The translations under genes were made by a program, and so were the position numbers. A stretch of DNA of 36,996 nucleotides from Sphingopyxis sp. KK2 (lineage in GTDB: Bacteria > Pseudomonadota > Alphaproteobacteria > Sphingomonadales > Sphingomonadaceae): contig NZ_LYVN01000025.1 of NCBI RefSeq assembly GCF_001990265.1, positions 1-36,996 of the forward strand. The letters are read 5' to 3'. The notes under the pieces were generated by a model. The model searched no databases, was not told the origin of the DNA, and saw nothing but the letters and a program-made list of their open reading frames with translations. Below are positions 8,566 through 17,595 of the stretch, piece by piece. Positions within the stretch are counted from its first letter, which is position 1. The number at the start of each line of letters is the position of its first letter.

Positions 8566-8937
8566 ATGCCGCGTTATTATACCGAAGAGCATGAATGGAT
8601 CGACGTCGACGGCGACATCGCGACGGTCGGCATCACCGACTTCGCGCAGGGCCAGCTCGGCGACATCGTCTTCGTCGAAGTTCCCGACACCGGCGCCGAA
8701 CTCAGCCAGGGCGGCGACGCCGCGGTGGTCGAATCGGTGAAGGCGGCCAGCGACGTCTATGCTCCGGTCGATGGCACCGTGACCGAAGGCAATGGTGCGC
8801 TCGAGGAAGACCCCGCGCTCGTCAATTCGGATCCCGAAGGCGAAGGCTGGTTCTTCCGCATGGCGCTGAGCGACAAGAGCCAGCTCGACGGGCTGATGAA
8901 CGCGGCCGCGTACAAGGCTTTCTGCGACGATCTGTAA
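8566..8937 (+). CDS. gcvH: Glycine cleavage system H protein
   Basis: GcvH is the lipoyl carrier that shuttles the aminomethyl intermediate between P, T and L proteins. The 123-residue product has the family N-terminus YYTEEHEWI and the lipoylation motif [17 protein letters not shown], with Lys59 as the modified residue. The C-terminal part ([15 protein letters not shown]) is also typical. It starts 3 bases after the gcvT stop, with GGGAGG at the end of gcvT as ribosome binding site. A palindrome doublet separates it from gcvPA. Confidence 0.97.
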   Translation: MPRYYTEEHEWIDVDGDIATVGITDFAQGQLGDIVFVEVPDTGAELSQGGDAAVVESVKAASDVYAPVDGTVTEGNGALEEDPALVNSDPEGEGWFFRMALSDKSQLDGLMNAAAYKAFCDDL

Positions 8938-8945
8938 GTCAGGTT

Positions 8946-9043
8946 CCCCTCCCGCCTGCGGGAGGGGTTAGGGGAGGGCCTGTCAGGGGACGCGCCTTCC
9001 TTCGAACAATCCCTCCCCCGACCCCTCCCGCAAGCGGGAGGGG
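8946..9043. repeat. REP-like palindrome doublet between gcvH and gcvPA
   Basis: Two copies of a 22-base palindrome lie head to head. Copy 1 pairs CCCCTCCCGC at 8946-8955 with GCGGGAGGGG at 8958-8967; copy 2 has the same two arms at 9022-9031 and 9034-9043 around an AA centre. The sequence next to copy 1 (TTAGGGGAGGGC) is nearly the reverse complement of the sequence before copy 2 (CCCTCCCCCGA), so the two units are inverted and can also pair with each other as one long hairpin. Elements of this composition are frequent between genes in sphingomonads. The G run on the right side of copy 2 continues into the ribosome binding site of gcvPA. Confidence 0.88.
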
Positions 9044-9055
9044 GGAGAATCGACA

Positions 9056-10414
9056 ATGCGTTACCTCCCGCTCACCGCCGACGACCGTTCGGCCATGCTC
9101 GCCACCATCGGCGCCGCGACGATCGACGATCTCTTCGTCGACGTCCCCGCCGAAGCCCGGCTCGATGGCCCGATCGCCGACCTGCCGAACCACGCGAGCG
9201 AGCTCGCGGTCGAGCGCCATATGGGCGCGCTCGCGCGCCGCAACCGCGCGGCGGGCGACGGGCCCTTCTTCCTCGGCGCGGGCGCGTACCGCCACCATGT
9301 CCCGGCGAGCGTCGATCACCTGATCCAGCGCGGCGAGTTCCTGACCGCCTACACGCCGTACCAGCCCGAAATCGCGCAGGGCACGCTGCAGATGCTGTTC
9401 GAGTTCCAGAGCCAGGTCGCGCGCCTGCTCGGCACCGATGTCGCCAATGCGTCGATGTACGACGGCTCGACCGCCTGCTGGGAAGCGGTCGTGATGGCGC
9501 GCCGCATCACCAAGCGTGCCAAGGCGCTCTTTTCGACCGGCGTCCATCCGCATTATCGCAGCGTCGCGCGCACGATGGCGAAATATACGGGCGATATGCT
9601 CGTTGAGGCCGACCCCGAACTGGTTCCCGTCACCGACTGGGCGGAGCTCGCCGCCGCGGTCGACAAGGAGACGAGCTGCGTCGTCGTCCAATATCCCGAT
9701 ATTCTCGGCCGCATCGACGATATGGCCGCGCTCGCGAGCGCGTGCCAGGCATCGGGCGCACTGCTGATCGCGGTGGTCACCGAACCCGTCGCGCTCGGGC
9801 TGATCAGGTCGCCCGGCGAAATGGGCGCCGACATCGTCGTCGGCGAAGGTCAGTCGATCGGCGTCGGCCTGCAGTTCGGCGGTCCGTACGTGGGCCTCTT
9901 CGCGTGCAAGGCCAAATATGTCCGCCAGATGCCGGGGCGCCTGTGCGGCGAGACCGTCGATGCCAATGGCAAGCGCGGTTTCGTGCTGACGCTGTCGACG
10001 CGCGAACAGCATATCCGCCGCGAGAAGGCGACGAGCAACATCTGCACCAACTCGGGGCTTTGCGCGCTGGCGTTCAGCATCCACATGACGCTGCTCGGCG
10101 AAGCGGGGCTGCGCAAGCTCGCGTCGATCAACCATGGCCGCGCGCTTGCGGCCGCCGAGCAATTGGCGAAGGTACCGGGTGTGTCGGTGCTCAACACCGC
10201 CTTCTTCAACGAATTCACCCTGCTGCTGCCGACGGCGGCGCGGCCGGTGGTTCACCAGCTTGCCGAGCGCGACATTCTCGGCGGCGTCTCACTCGGCCGG
10301 CTCTATCCCGACAACAGCGGCCTCGAAAACGGGCTGATCGTCGCGGTCACCGAAACCTGCACGGCGGAGGACATCGCCGCCTTTGCCGCGGCGCTGAAGG
10401 AGGTGCTGGCATGA
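9056..10414 (+). CDS. gcvPA: Glycine dehydrogenase (decarboxylating) subunit 1
   Basis: This is the N-terminal half-protein of the two-subunit P protein, which together with subunit 2 decarboxylates glycine on pyridoxal phosphate and loads the aminomethyl group on GcvH. The 452-residue product opens with [19 protein letters not shown] and carries [38 protein letters not shown] and [18 protein letters not shown], all hallmarks of GcvPA. The ribosome binding site is GGGGGAG at 9041-9047, within the flank of the palindrome doublet. Its TGA overlaps the ATG of gcvPB, so the two subunits are made in a coupled way. Confidence 0.96.
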   Translation: MRYLPLTADDRSAMLATIGAATIDDLFVDVPAEARLDGPIADLPNHASELAVERHMGALARRNRAAGDGPFFLGAGAYRHHVPASVDHLIQRGEFLTAYTPYQPEIAQGTLQMLFEFQSQVARLLGTDVANASMYDGSTACWEAVVMARRITKRAKALFSTGVHPHYRSVARTMAKYTGDMLVEADPELVPVTDWAELAAAVDKETSCVVVQYPDILGRIDDMAALASACQASGALLIAVVTEPVALGLIRSPGEMGADIVVGEGQSIGVGLQFGGPYVGLFACKAKYVRQMPGRLCGETVDANGKRGFVLTLSTREQHIRREKATSNICTNSGLCALAFSIHMTLLGEAGLRKLASINHGRALAAAEQLAKVPGVSVLNTAFFNEFTLLLPTAARPVVHQLAERDILGGVSLGRLYPDNSGLENGLIVAVTETCTAEDIAAFAAALKEVLA

Positions 10415-12051
10415 GCACGCCCAACGCATCCGGCTGGCGCCCCGAAATGAACGCGGGCGGTGCCGACGACAGCACGACCTTCACCGGCAACCGCGCGCTG
10501 ATGCTCGAAGAGCCGCTGATCTTCGAGATTGGTTCGACCGAAACCACCGGCGTCGACTTCGACGAAGCCGGCGGCCTGCACGCTTCGCTCGGCGGTGTCG
10601 TCGAGAGTGAATGGGACGCCGTGTCCGATCGCGTCGATGCGCTGCGCCGCACCGAAACCATCGGTCTGCCCGGACTCAGCGAATCCGAAACGGTGCGCCA
10701 TTACACGCGTCTCAGCCGCCAGAACTACGCCATCGACCTCGGCCTCTTCCCGCTAGGAAGCTGCACGATGAAGCATAATCCGCGCCTCAACGAAAAGGTC
10801 GCGCGGATGCCGGGCTTTGCCGACATCCACCCGCTACAGCCGCAGGAAACGGTGCAGGGCGCGCTTGGCGTCATCAACGAGCTCGCGATGTGGCTGATCA
10901 AGCTCACCGGCATGCACGGCGTCGCGATGACGCCGAAAGCCGGCGCGCATGGCGAGCTGTGCGGTATCCTCTGCATCAAGGCGGCGCTCGAGGCGCGCGG
11001 CGAGGACCGGCGCGTGCTGCTCGTCCCCGAAAGCGCGCATGGCACCAATCCCGCGACAGCAGCCTTTGCCGGCTTTCGCGTCGAGGACATTCCCGCGACC
11101 CCCGAGGGCCGCGTCGATCTCGAGGCGCTCAAGGCGCGGCTCGGTCCCGATGTCGCGGGCGTGATGATCACCAACCCGAACACCTGCGGGCTGTTCGAGC
11201 GCGACATGAAGGCAATCTCGGACGCGGTCCATGCCGCGGGCGGTTATGTCTATTGCGACGGCGCGAATTTCAACGCGATCGTTGGCAAGGTGCGTCCGGG
11301 CGACCTCGGCGTCGATGCGATGCACATCAACCTGCACAAGACCTTCTCGACCCCGCACGGCGGCGGCGGCCCGGGTTCGGGTCCGGTCGTGCTGTCGGAG
11401 GCGCTCGCGCCCTATGGCCCGATCCCCTATGCGGCGCGCTACGCCGACGGGTCGTTCAAGCTGGTCGAAGAGGAAAGCGCGGGCGCAGAGCATCCCGACA
11501 CCTTCGGCCGCATGACCGCCTTCCACGGCCAGATGGGCATGTTCACCCGCGCGCTCGCTTATATCCTGAGCCATGGCGCCGACGGGCTGAAGCAGGTCGC
11601 CGAGGACGCCGTGCTCAACGCCAACTATATCCTGCGCAGCCTCGACGACATCCTCGAGGCGCCGTTCGGCGGTTCGGGGCCGTGCATGCATGAGGCCTTG
11701 TTTACGGACAACGGCCTCGCCGAAGGCTTCTCGACGCTCGATATTGCCAAGGGGATCATCGACGAGGGCTATCACCCGATGACGGTCTATTTCCCGCTCG
11801 TCGTCCATGGTGCGATGCTGATCGAACCGACCGAGACCGAGAGCAAGGCGGTGCTCGACCAGTTCATCGGGGCGCTGCGCAGCGTCGCGATGCGCGCGAA
11901 GAATGGCGATCCCGCGCTGAAGTCGGCGCCGTATTTCGCGCCGCGCGCGCGGCTCGACGAAACGCGCGCGGCGCGCAGCCCGGTCCTCGGCTGGTCCGAA
12001 CCCGCGGTCGCGCCGGGCGAACCGTCGCTGAGCGAAATCGGCGGCAGTTGA
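10411..12051 (+). CDS. gcvPB: Glycine dehydrogenase (decarboxylating) subunit 2
   Basis: The C-terminal half-protein of the split P protein, carrying the pyridoxal phosphate. The cofactor lysine is Lys310 in [20 protein letters not shown]. Other family blocks are [32 protein letters not shown] and [11 protein letters not shown]. The start at 10411 forms an ATGA overlap with gcvPA and has AAGGAGG ahead of it. At 546 residues it is somewhat longer than most GcvPB proteins, with a roughly 35-residue extra N-terminus ([16 protein letters not shown]...) and a short variable tail. The TGA overlaps the TTG start of the next small membrane gene. Confidence 0.96.
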   Translation: MSTPNASGWRPEMNAGGADDSTTFTGNRALMLEEPLIFEIGSTETTGVDFDEAGGLHASLGGVVESEWDAVSDRVDALRRTETIGLPGLSESETVRHYTRLSRQNYAIDLGLFPLGSCTMKHNPRLNEKVARMPGFADIHPLQPQETVQGALGVINELAMWLIKLTGMHGVAMTPKAGAHGELCGILCIKAALEARGEDRRVLLVPESAHGTNPATAAFAGFRVEDIPATPEGRVDLEALKARLGPDVAGVMITNPNTCGLFERDMKAISDAVHAAGGYVYCDGANFNAIVGKVRPGDLGVDAMHINLHKTFSTPHGGGGPGSGPVVLSEALAPYGPIPYAARYADGSFKLVEEESAGAEHPDTFGRMTAFHGQMGMFTRALAYILSHGADGLKQVAEDAVLNANYILRSLDDILEAPFGGSGPCMHEALFTDNGLAEGFSTLDIAKGIIDEGYHPMTVYFPLVVHGAMLIEPTETESKAVLDQFIGALRSVAMRAKNGDPALKSAPYFAPRARLDETRAARSPVLGWSEPAVAPGEPSLSEIGGS

Positions 12052-12386
12052 CCGAAGAGGGGGATCGCGCCGCGCCGCGCGACGGCGCCGGCTGCCTCGT
12101 CACCGGCGCGTCCTTCCTGTTCGTTGCGATCATCGGCTGGATCGCCGCGATCACGCTCTATGGGCTTGTCGTCGAGCAATGGGAGCTGGTTCGCGTGCGC
12201 CGCGAGTTCGGCTATGACTGGGCCTTCGTCTATGCTCCGCTGTTCGCGATCGGGGCAGGCGGGGCGGTCGCCTTCTGGGTGTCGGGTCGCGGTTCGAGCG
12301 CGCGGCTGACGCTGATGGTCATGCTCGCGGGGCTCGCCGCGCTGCTCGCGGGCCTCGCGCTGTTCGGGCTTGGCGCGGTCATCTAG
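12048..12386 (+). CDS. Small membrane protein of unknown function
   Basis: A 112-residue product with three predicted membrane helices: about residues 15-40 (CLVTGASFLFVAIIGWIAAI), 61-79 (FVYAPLFAIGAGGAVAFWV) and 87-110. There is a short acidic, soluble N-terminus. No known family is recognised. The TTG at 12048 overlaps the gcvPB stop as TTGA, so translation is probably coupled and the gene may ride on the gcv transcript. No link to glycine metabolism can be read from the sequence. The reading frame has the same GC-rich codon choice as its neighbours, which supports it being a real gene. Confidence 0.65.
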   Translation: MTEEGDRAAPRDGAGCLVTGASFLFVAIIGWIAAITLYGLVVEQWELVRVRREFGYDWAFVYAPLFAIGAGGAVAFWVSGRGSSARLTLMVMLAGLAALLAGLALFGLGAVI

Positions 12387-12424
12387 GACTGGCACACAGG
12401 CAGGGGCACGACGGGGAGGGGGCG

Positions 12425-13078
12425 ATGACCAGCGGACAGGATCGGCTCGACGCCTTTACCGATGCGGCCTTTGCCTTTGCGGTGACGTTGATGGTCGCCG
12501 GCACCGGCGGCATGGCGCCTGACTTTCGCCAGCTCGAAGCCGCGCTCGCCGGCGCGCCTAGCTTTGTCATCGCCTTCGCGATCATCGCGATGTTCTGGCT
12601 CGCGCATGTTCGCGCGCGCCGGCTCGCGGGCGAGGGCGACTGGCGGTTTCTGCTGTTGACGCTCGCGCTCGTCTTCACCGTGCTGCTCTATGTGCACCCG
12701 CTGCGCGCGATGGCGTCGAGCTTCGCCGCGTTGCTGACGGGGAGCGCTGACGATTATGACGGCCGTCTCGGTCAGATGTTCGCACTCTATGGCGCGGGCT
12801 TTGTCCTGATGTCCCTGATCACCGCCGGGCTGTTCGCCGTCGCCAAGCAGAACCCCGATCTCGATGCACAGGCGCGCCGCGCCGCGCAGGGCCAGGTATT
12901 TATCTGGTTGATCCTCGTCGCCACCGGGATCGTGTCGACGATCCTGACCTTCTTTCGCGCGACCATCCCTTTCGCACCGATGATCTATGCGACATTGCCG
13001 ATCAGCATCGGGCTGTTCGCGCGCCGCTATCGTTGGGTCGAGATCGCCGACCCTGCCGCAACCAAGGATGAGCCATGA
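12425..13078 (+). CDS. TMEM175/DUF1211-like integral membrane protein
   Basis: A 217-residue protein with about six hydrophobic segments. The first helix carries RLDAFTDAAFAFAVTLMVAG, which resembles the RxxxFSDGVFAIAITLL signature of the TMEM175 (DUF1211) potassium-channel family; here the Ser of FSD is Thr and the following Gly is Ala. A second family feature is an aromatic/His-rich helix (IAMFWLAHVRARR). The length fits single-repeat prokaryotic members, which assemble as tetramers. The altered filter-helix motif makes potassium conduction uncertain. GGGGAGGGGG precedes the ATG at 12425. Its stop overlaps the next start (ATGA). Confidence 0.72.
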   Translation: MTSGQDRLDAFTDAAFAFAVTLMVAGTGGMAPDFRQLEAALAGAPSFVIAFAIIAMFWLAHVRARRLAGEGDWRFLLLTLALVFTVLLYVHPLRAMASSFAALLTGSADDYDGRLGQMFALYGAGFVLMSLITAGLFAVAKQNPDLDAQARRAAQGQVFIWLILVATGIVSTILTFFRATIPFAPMIYATLPISIGLFARRYRWVEIADPAATKDEP

Positions 13079-13527
13079 GCTGGGACACGCTGTTTTTACT
13101 CGCCAATTATTGGGCCTTCGGCGGCTGGATCGCGCTAGCCTTCCTGCCGCGCGGGCCCAAGATATTGGCGTTGATCCTCTATATGGGCGTGTTCCTGCTT
13201 AGCCTTGCCTATGCCGTGCTGCTGATCGGATTCCTGACCGGTACGATCGATCAGGGCGGCCCCGGCGGCGGCAGCTTCACGACGCTCGCCGGCGTCATGA
13301 AGCTGTTCGCCACACCCGGCGGGACGACCTTGGGCTGGATCCACTATCTCGCCTTCGACCTGTTCACGGGCCTGTGGATCGCGCGCGACGCCGACAACAA
13401 GGGGTTCAGTCGCATCGTGCAGTTGCCCTTCCTGTTCCTGACCCTGATGGTCGGGCCGGTCGGTCTGCTCGCCTGGCTGGCCGTTCGCGAACGCCGCGCG
13501 CGTGCGAAGGCCAAGGCGCAATCGTGA
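13075..13527 (+). CDS. ABA4-like (DUF4281) membrane protein
   Basis: A 150-residue protein with four hydrophobic segments. It begins MSWDTLFLLANYWAFGGWIA and contains GWIHYLAFDLFTGLWIARDA followed by a PFLFLTLMVGPVGLLAW helix, which is the pattern of the ABA4-like family. The plant founder member, ABA4, is needed for neoxanthin synthesis; bacterial members are uncharacterised. Sphingomonads make carotenoids, but no carotenoid gene is nearby, so a pigment role is only a possibility. The gene is coupled at both ends: ATGA with the TMEM175-like gene and GTGA with the DUF938 gene. Confidence 0.8.
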   Translation: MSWDTLFLLANYWAFGGWIALAFLPRGPKILALILYMGVFLLSLAYAVLLIGFLTGTIDQGGPGGGSFTTLAGVMKLFATPGGTTLGWIHYLAFDLFTGLWIARDADNKGFSRIVQLPFLFLTLMVGPVGLLAWLAVRERRARAKAKAQS

Positions 13528-14159
13528 CGCCGCAGCCGTGGCTTCCGGCTGACGGCGATCCGGCCGCGAAGCGCCATGCGCCCGCGACGGCGCGCAACCG
13601 CGATGCGATCGCCGCCGTGTTGGCCGACTGGTTGCCGCCGCGTGGCACCGTGCTCGAAGTCGCGAGCGGGTCGGGCGAGCATGTGGTGCATTTCGCCGCC
13701 GCCTTCCCGCAGCTCGACTGGCAGCCGAGCGATCCCGATCCGGCGGGGCTGGCATCGATCGCCGCATGGAGCGCCGAAGCCGGCCGCGCCAATGTCGCGC
13801 CGCCGCTCGCGCTCGACGCCGCCGCGCGCGTCTGGCCCGTCGGTCGCGCCGATGCGATGCTGTGCATCAACATGGTACATATCAGCCCGTGGGCGGCGAC
13901 GCTCGGGCTTTTAACCCAAGGCGCAAAGCTTCTCCATAAGGGTGCGCCGCTGATCCTTTACGGCCCTTACTTTCGTAAGGACTACCCAACCGCACCCAGC
14001 AATCTGGCATTTGACGAAAGCCTGAAGGCGCGGAATGGCGAGTGGGGCGTAAGGTGGCTGGAGGATGTGACCGAAGTGGCTGAAGCGAAAGGCTTTGCAT
14101 TGGCGGAGGTCAGGAACATGCCCGCGAACAATCTGATGCTGCTGTATCGGCGGCCCTAA
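13524..14159 (+). CDS. DUF938-family SAM-dependent methyltransferase
   Basis: A 211-residue class I methyltransferase of the DUF938 (METTL26-like) group. The family N-terminus (RHAPATARNRDAIAAVL) is followed by the SAM loop VLEVASGSGEHVVHFAAAFP and QLDWQPSDPD, then MLCINMVHISPW and ILYGPYFR. The GTG at 13524 overlaps the stop of the ABA4-like gene. Codon use changes inside the gene: up to about 13,900 it is strongly GC-ending, and after that codons such as TTA, AAA, GGT, CTT and AAG/CGT appear. The protein stays intact across the change. This suggests homologous replacement of the 3' part from a lower-GC relative, at the edge of the glycan island. Substrate unknown. Confidence 0.85.
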   Translation: MTPQPWLPADGDPAAKRHAPATARNRDAIAAVLADWLPPRGTVLEVASGSGEHVVHFAAAFPQLDWQPSDPDPAGLASIAAWSAEAGRANVAPPLALDAAARVWPVGRADAMLCINMVHISPWAATLGLLTQGAKLLHKGAPLILYGPYFRKDYPTAPSNLAFDESLKARNGEWGVRWLEDVTEVAEAKGFALAEVRNMPANNLMLLYRRP

Positions 14160-14500
14160 TTTTGCGTCGGGAATGGCCGGGTGCCTCGATGTGGTTGAGG
14201 TTGAACCGCGCGTCGATGGACGGTCAACGTGCCGTCAACGCGCTGGCACACATGCGAGAATCTGCATCCACGCATAGCCAGAAAAGGCGAGGTGGGCGTG
14301 CGGCCGGTTGGCGATGCGAGATGAGCCTGAGAAACAGCCTCGGCAAAGTCTCAGTCCTTGATCTCACCTTGACGGAGCGGAGGCGAGCGGACAGTTAAGC
14401 ATCAGCCGGGGCCGACGGATAGGGGCCCATCTCAAACGGTTGGAGCGCGTGGTAAGCGACGGAATCTGCCTCGTCGCGCGCGCGAACAGGACCTTAAAGC
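14160..14500. other. 341-bp gap without a convincing gene, left edge of glycan island
   Basis: Short readings exist here (for example 14162-14398 on the plus strand, starting at TTG), but none has a ribosome binding site, a recognisable motif or codon use like the neighbours. The gap separates the coupled small-gene block from the sulfotransferase gene and probably contains the promoter of the island genes. No clear -35/-10 pair, inverted repeat or insertion-sequence end was found by eye. Confidence 0.5.
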
Positions 14501-15322
14501 ATGTATCTACCGAATTTGCTCGTTATCGGCGCCATGAAATGCGGGACCAGCAGCCTGCACGATTATCTGTCGCTTCACCCTGACATCTTCATGTCCGAGG
14601 AGAAGGAGTTGAATTGGTTTGCGGGGTCAAATTACGGCAAATCCGTCGAGTGGTACATGCGTAACTTTCCGGTCAACTCACCGATCCGTGGTGAGTCGTC
14701 GCAAAATTATTCGAAGCGTCACGCCCCCCGTTTCATTGGGGCGCCTGGTCGGATTTGGTCTTTGATTCCTGACGTCAAAATCATCTATCTGGTACGGGAT
14801 CCGATTGACCGCCTTCTGTCGCATGAAGTGGAAAATTATCACGGCGAATTGCCCGCCGGTAAGGAGCAGGCCGAGCGAATAGAAAATCACGTCCTGACCG
14901 GTCTATATTTCTACCAGCTGGAACTTTATCTCGAATATTTTTCCCAGGAGCAGATTCTTGTTGTCGATTCCTACGATCTTCTGAATCGGCGATATGAAAC
15001 GATGGGCGAGATACACAGGTTTTTGGGTTTGGCGCCGCTCGAAGACATGGGTGCCTATGACTTTGTGACGAACGACAACGCGTCGAACGGTGTCCCCGTC
15101 CGTTGGCAAGCCTCCTTGCCCTACAGAGTCGCGCGCCGGGTGCTCCCGTTCGATTTGAACGCCGCTTTAAGCAACCGCAGCATAAGTCGGCGCCTGTTCC
15201 CTCGTCTGACAAAGCGCACGCTGTCGCCGGCGGAAGTCGAGAGGTACAAGGAGCGTTTCAGCCCGGACGTCGAGCGGCTTCGAGCCTTGACGGGCAAAGC
15301 TTTTGCCTCGTGGCAGGTTTGA
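14501..15322 (+). CDS. Sulfotransferase domain protein
   Basis: A 273-residue PAPS-dependent sulfotransferase of the heparan/glycan type. The 5'-phosphosulfate loop is VIGAMKCGTSSLHDYLSLHP at about residues 8-27, with Lys13 as the usual catalytic contact. The 3'-phosphate site is IIYLVRDPIDRLLSHEVEN around residues 95-112 (Arg99 and Ser107). KELNWF and the PSQNYSK-like ESSQNYSKR region fit the acceptor side. An AACAGGA sequence lies 12 to 18 bases before the ATG, a modest ribosome binding site. It is the first gene of the surface-glycan island, so the likely acceptor is a polysaccharide or glycolipid. Base composition is lower in GC than the flanking chromosome. Confidence 0.88.
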   Translation: MYLPNLLVIGAMKCGTSSLHDYLSLHPDIFMSEEKELNWFAGSNYGKSVEWYMRNFPVNSPIRGESSQNYSKRHAPRFIGAPGRIWSLIPDVKIIYLVRDPIDRLLSHEVENYHGELPAGKEQAERIENHVLTGLYFYQLELYLEYFSQEQILVVDSYDLLNRRYETMGEIHRFLGLAPLEDMGAYDFVTNDNASNGVPVRWQASLPYRVARRVLPFDLNAALSNRSISRRLFPRLTKRTLSPAEVERYKERFSPDVERLRALTGKAFASWQV

Positions 15323-15465
15323 ATTTCGACCGGATAACGCTGTCGGAAGCGCCGGTGCCGAGCCACAAGATTTGAGATTGTCGCCTCGTTGGTAGCAGGC
15401 TAGTGGGGCTATCTCCCCCATCGCACCCCCGCGCGGACGGTGCCGTTTGCCAAGCAGGGTCATCG

Positions 15466-16137
15466 ATGTTGAACAATATGCTTTCCAGGCTGCAATCGAT
15501 TTTTTCCCAATCCCGGAAGGCTGGCGCGGCGCCGTTTTCGTCGTCGAAATATTGGGAAAACCGATATGTGAAGGGAGGGAACAGCGGGGCCGGTTCCTAC
15601 GACCGTCTCGCCGATTTCAAGGCCGAGATCATCCGCGACTTTCTGGAAAAGCACGACATTCAATCGGTTGTGGAATTTGGGTGCGGGGACGGGCATCAGC
15701 TTTCGAAAATAGAGTATAAGGAATATGTTGGCGTCGACGTGTCGCCGACCATCCTTGAGAGTGTACGGAATTCCTTCGCGCACAAGGAGAATTATTCCTT
15801 CGTCCTGATGCAGGACATTTCCAGGGATGCTCGATTTGACCTCTCTCTTTCTCTGGATGTGATTTATCATCTGATAGAAGATGATGTGTTCGATGACTAT
15901 ATGTCCGGGTTATTTGATTCGTCGAAAAACTTCGTCATCATATATTCCAGCAATTCTGATATGGCTTGGCCGAACCGTCACGTGAAGCACCGGTTGTTTT
16001 CTGAATGGGTTGAGCGAAATAGAAAAGATTTCGATCTGGTGGACCATATTCCGAATAAATACCCCTATTCGGCTGATGATATCAAAAATACATCCTTCGC
16101 CGATTTCTTCTTTTACAAGAAGAATGACAACGGATAA
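15466..16137 (+). CDS. Class I SAM-dependent methyltransferase
   Basis: A 223-residue soluble methyltransferase. The SAM loop is VVEFGCGDGHQLSKI at about residues 68-82, followed by YVGVDVSPTILESVR as the acidic strand-2 motif and FDLSLSLDVIYHLIEDD as motif III. SSKYWENRYVKGG before the core is common in methyltransferases of polysaccharide clusters. I chose the ATG at 15466 because the upstream in-frame region (from 15403) has no motif or ribosome binding site; a second ATG at 15478 is also possible. The TAA overlaps the ATG of the flippase gene by one base. AT-rich codons dominate, unlike the chromosome core. It may O-methylate a sugar, but the acceptor cannot be read from sequence. Confidence 0.83.
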   Translation: MLNNMLSRLQSIFSQSRKAGAAPFSSSKYWENRYVKGGNSGAGSYDRLADFKAEIIRDFLEKHDIQSVVEFGCGDGHQLSKIEYKEYVGVDVSPTILESVRNSFAHKENYSFVLMQDISRDARFDLSLSLDVIYHLIEDDVFDDYMSGLFDSSKNFVIIYSSNSDMAWPNRHVKHRLFSEWVERNRKDFDLVDHIPNKYPYSADDIKNTSFADFFFYKKNDNG

Positions 16138-17555
16138 TGTTATCCGGATCTTTTCTGTTTGCGTCTCAAATCATTATCGCAATCGGAAATTTCTTTCTAT
16201 TCCTGATCACTGCTCGGCTTCTAAGTCCTGAGCAGTTCGGCGTGTTCGCGATGGCCATGCCGGTCATCAGCTTCATGTCGATCTTTCGCGACCTGGGACT
16301 GAGCCAGGCGCTCGTGCAAGCTGACTCGCTTTCGCCGGAAGAGTTGCGCGGAAGTTTTTCCTTCTTCTTGCTTTGTTCCGTGGTCACCTCCGCGATGTTG
16401 CTTCTGCTCGGGGTCGGGGCGGGCTATTTTTATGGCGATCTGCGGCCGACCTTGCTCATATGCGCATCGGCCATTCCGTCCTTCCTAGTGGGGATCAGCC
16501 TGCAAAGTTCGGCGATTGCGAACCGAAATCGAATGTTCGCCGACATGGCATTTGCAAGCCTGCTTGCCTTTGGTGCGCAATTCGCATCGACCGTCGCAGC
16601 GGCATTGGTATTGGAGAGCTATTGGGCTCTCTGGATCGGCTTTGCGATGAATTCGGTCGTTCAGTCCGGATATTTTCTGATCAAGCTGCGATCAATTTAT
16701 CGGCCGACGCTCAACCTGTCGCCGGCGCGGCATCTGATCTGGTATAGTTCTCGCGTATTTGCGTCGAATTTCATGAACTTCTTCATCAGGAGCTTTGACA
16801 ACATCCTCATTGGCCGGGTTTGGGGGCCCTTTCAACTCGGGCTGTACGACCGAAGCTACCGCTTGATGATGATACCGATGGAGTTGCTCAATGCGCCACT
16901 CGCCAAGATCATGGTGCCGGTCCTTCGTGACCTGAAATCCGACCAAGAGGCGTTCAGGGCAACATACACGGGCGCAATTGGAGCGGTCACCGTATTAATC
17001 GCCCCCGGCATGGCCGTTGCGGGGCTTCTGTCGCACATTGCCGTCACCCTTATCCTGGGCGCGAAATGGGAAGCGGCCGCGGACATATTTTTCTGGCTGT
17101 CGCTGGTCGGTATATTCCAGGCCATCTCGAATTCGACCGGATGGCTCTTCATGCTGGCCGGCCGGGTTCAGGAATTGATGAAGTGGACGGCCTTTTCGGT
17201 GGTGTTCACGGTTGTCGCTTTCTTCATTGGGGTGAATTGGGGCGCGAAGGGCGTCGCGATCTCATTTTTCGCGAGCGCGAGCCTTCGCATGCCGGTTCTG
17301 TTTGCCTATTGCACGCGGGGAACGGCGGTTTTGCGACGGGACCTGTGGGAAATCTTTCTGATGAGCTGGGCCTATTTTGTCGTCGCGTTTGGCGTGACGT
17401 CGATCCTGCCCTTTTGGATGGACGGTATCGGGTTGCTCTTGCTGAGCTTCGCGATCGCCTATTCGATCTGTCTTGCGCTCTTTTTACTGACCCCGACTGG
17501 GCGGTGGGCGTTGAATTATGTCATGATCAATATTTTCCGGCGCGATCGAACATGA
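16137..17555 (+). CDS. Wzx-type polysaccharide flippase (MOP superfamily)
   Basis: A 472-residue integral membrane protein with about 12-14 helices. The N-terminus (FLITARLLSPEQFGVFAMAM) followed by FRDLGLSQALVQ is typical of the WzxC-like/polysaccharide-export branch of the MOP superfamily. The middle block SFDNILIGRVWGPFQLGLYD is also characteristic. Such proteins flip lipid-linked glycan units across the inner membrane. The ATG overlaps the stop of the methyltransferase gene. It is the key indication that the island makes an exported glycan. No polymerase (Wzy) or chain-length regulator is seen in the window. Confidence 0.9.
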   Translation: MLSGSFLFASQIIIAIGNFFLFLITARLLSPEQFGVFAMAMPVISFMSIFRDLGLSQALVQADSLSPEELRGSFSFFLLCSVVTSAMLLLLGVGAGYFYGDLRPTLLICASAIPSFLVGISLQSSAIANRNRMFADMAFASLLAFGAQFASTVAAALVLESYWALWIGFAMNSVVQSGYFLIKLRSIYRPTLNLSPARHLIWYSSRVFASNFMNFFIRSFDNILIGRVWGPFQLGLYDRSYRLMMIPMELLNAPLAKIMVPVLRDLKSDQEAFRATYTGAIGAVTVLIAPGMAVAGLLSHIAVTLILGAKWEAAADIFFWLSLVGIFQAISNSTGWLFMLAGRVQELMKWTAFSVVFTVVAFFIGVNWGAKGVAISFFASASLRMPVLFAYCTRGTAVLRRDLWEIFLMSWAYFVVAFGVTSILPFWMDGIGLLLLSFAIAYSICLALFLLTPTGRWALNYVMINIFRRDRT

Positions 17556-17595
17556 GGGCGCTTCGTACCGATTCGAGACCGCTGGGTCGCCGGAC

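Noticed and set aside
14162-14398. Possible 78-codon gene after the DUF938 gene
   Set aside because: TTG start without ribosome binding site, no recognisable motif and basic, shadow-like composition.
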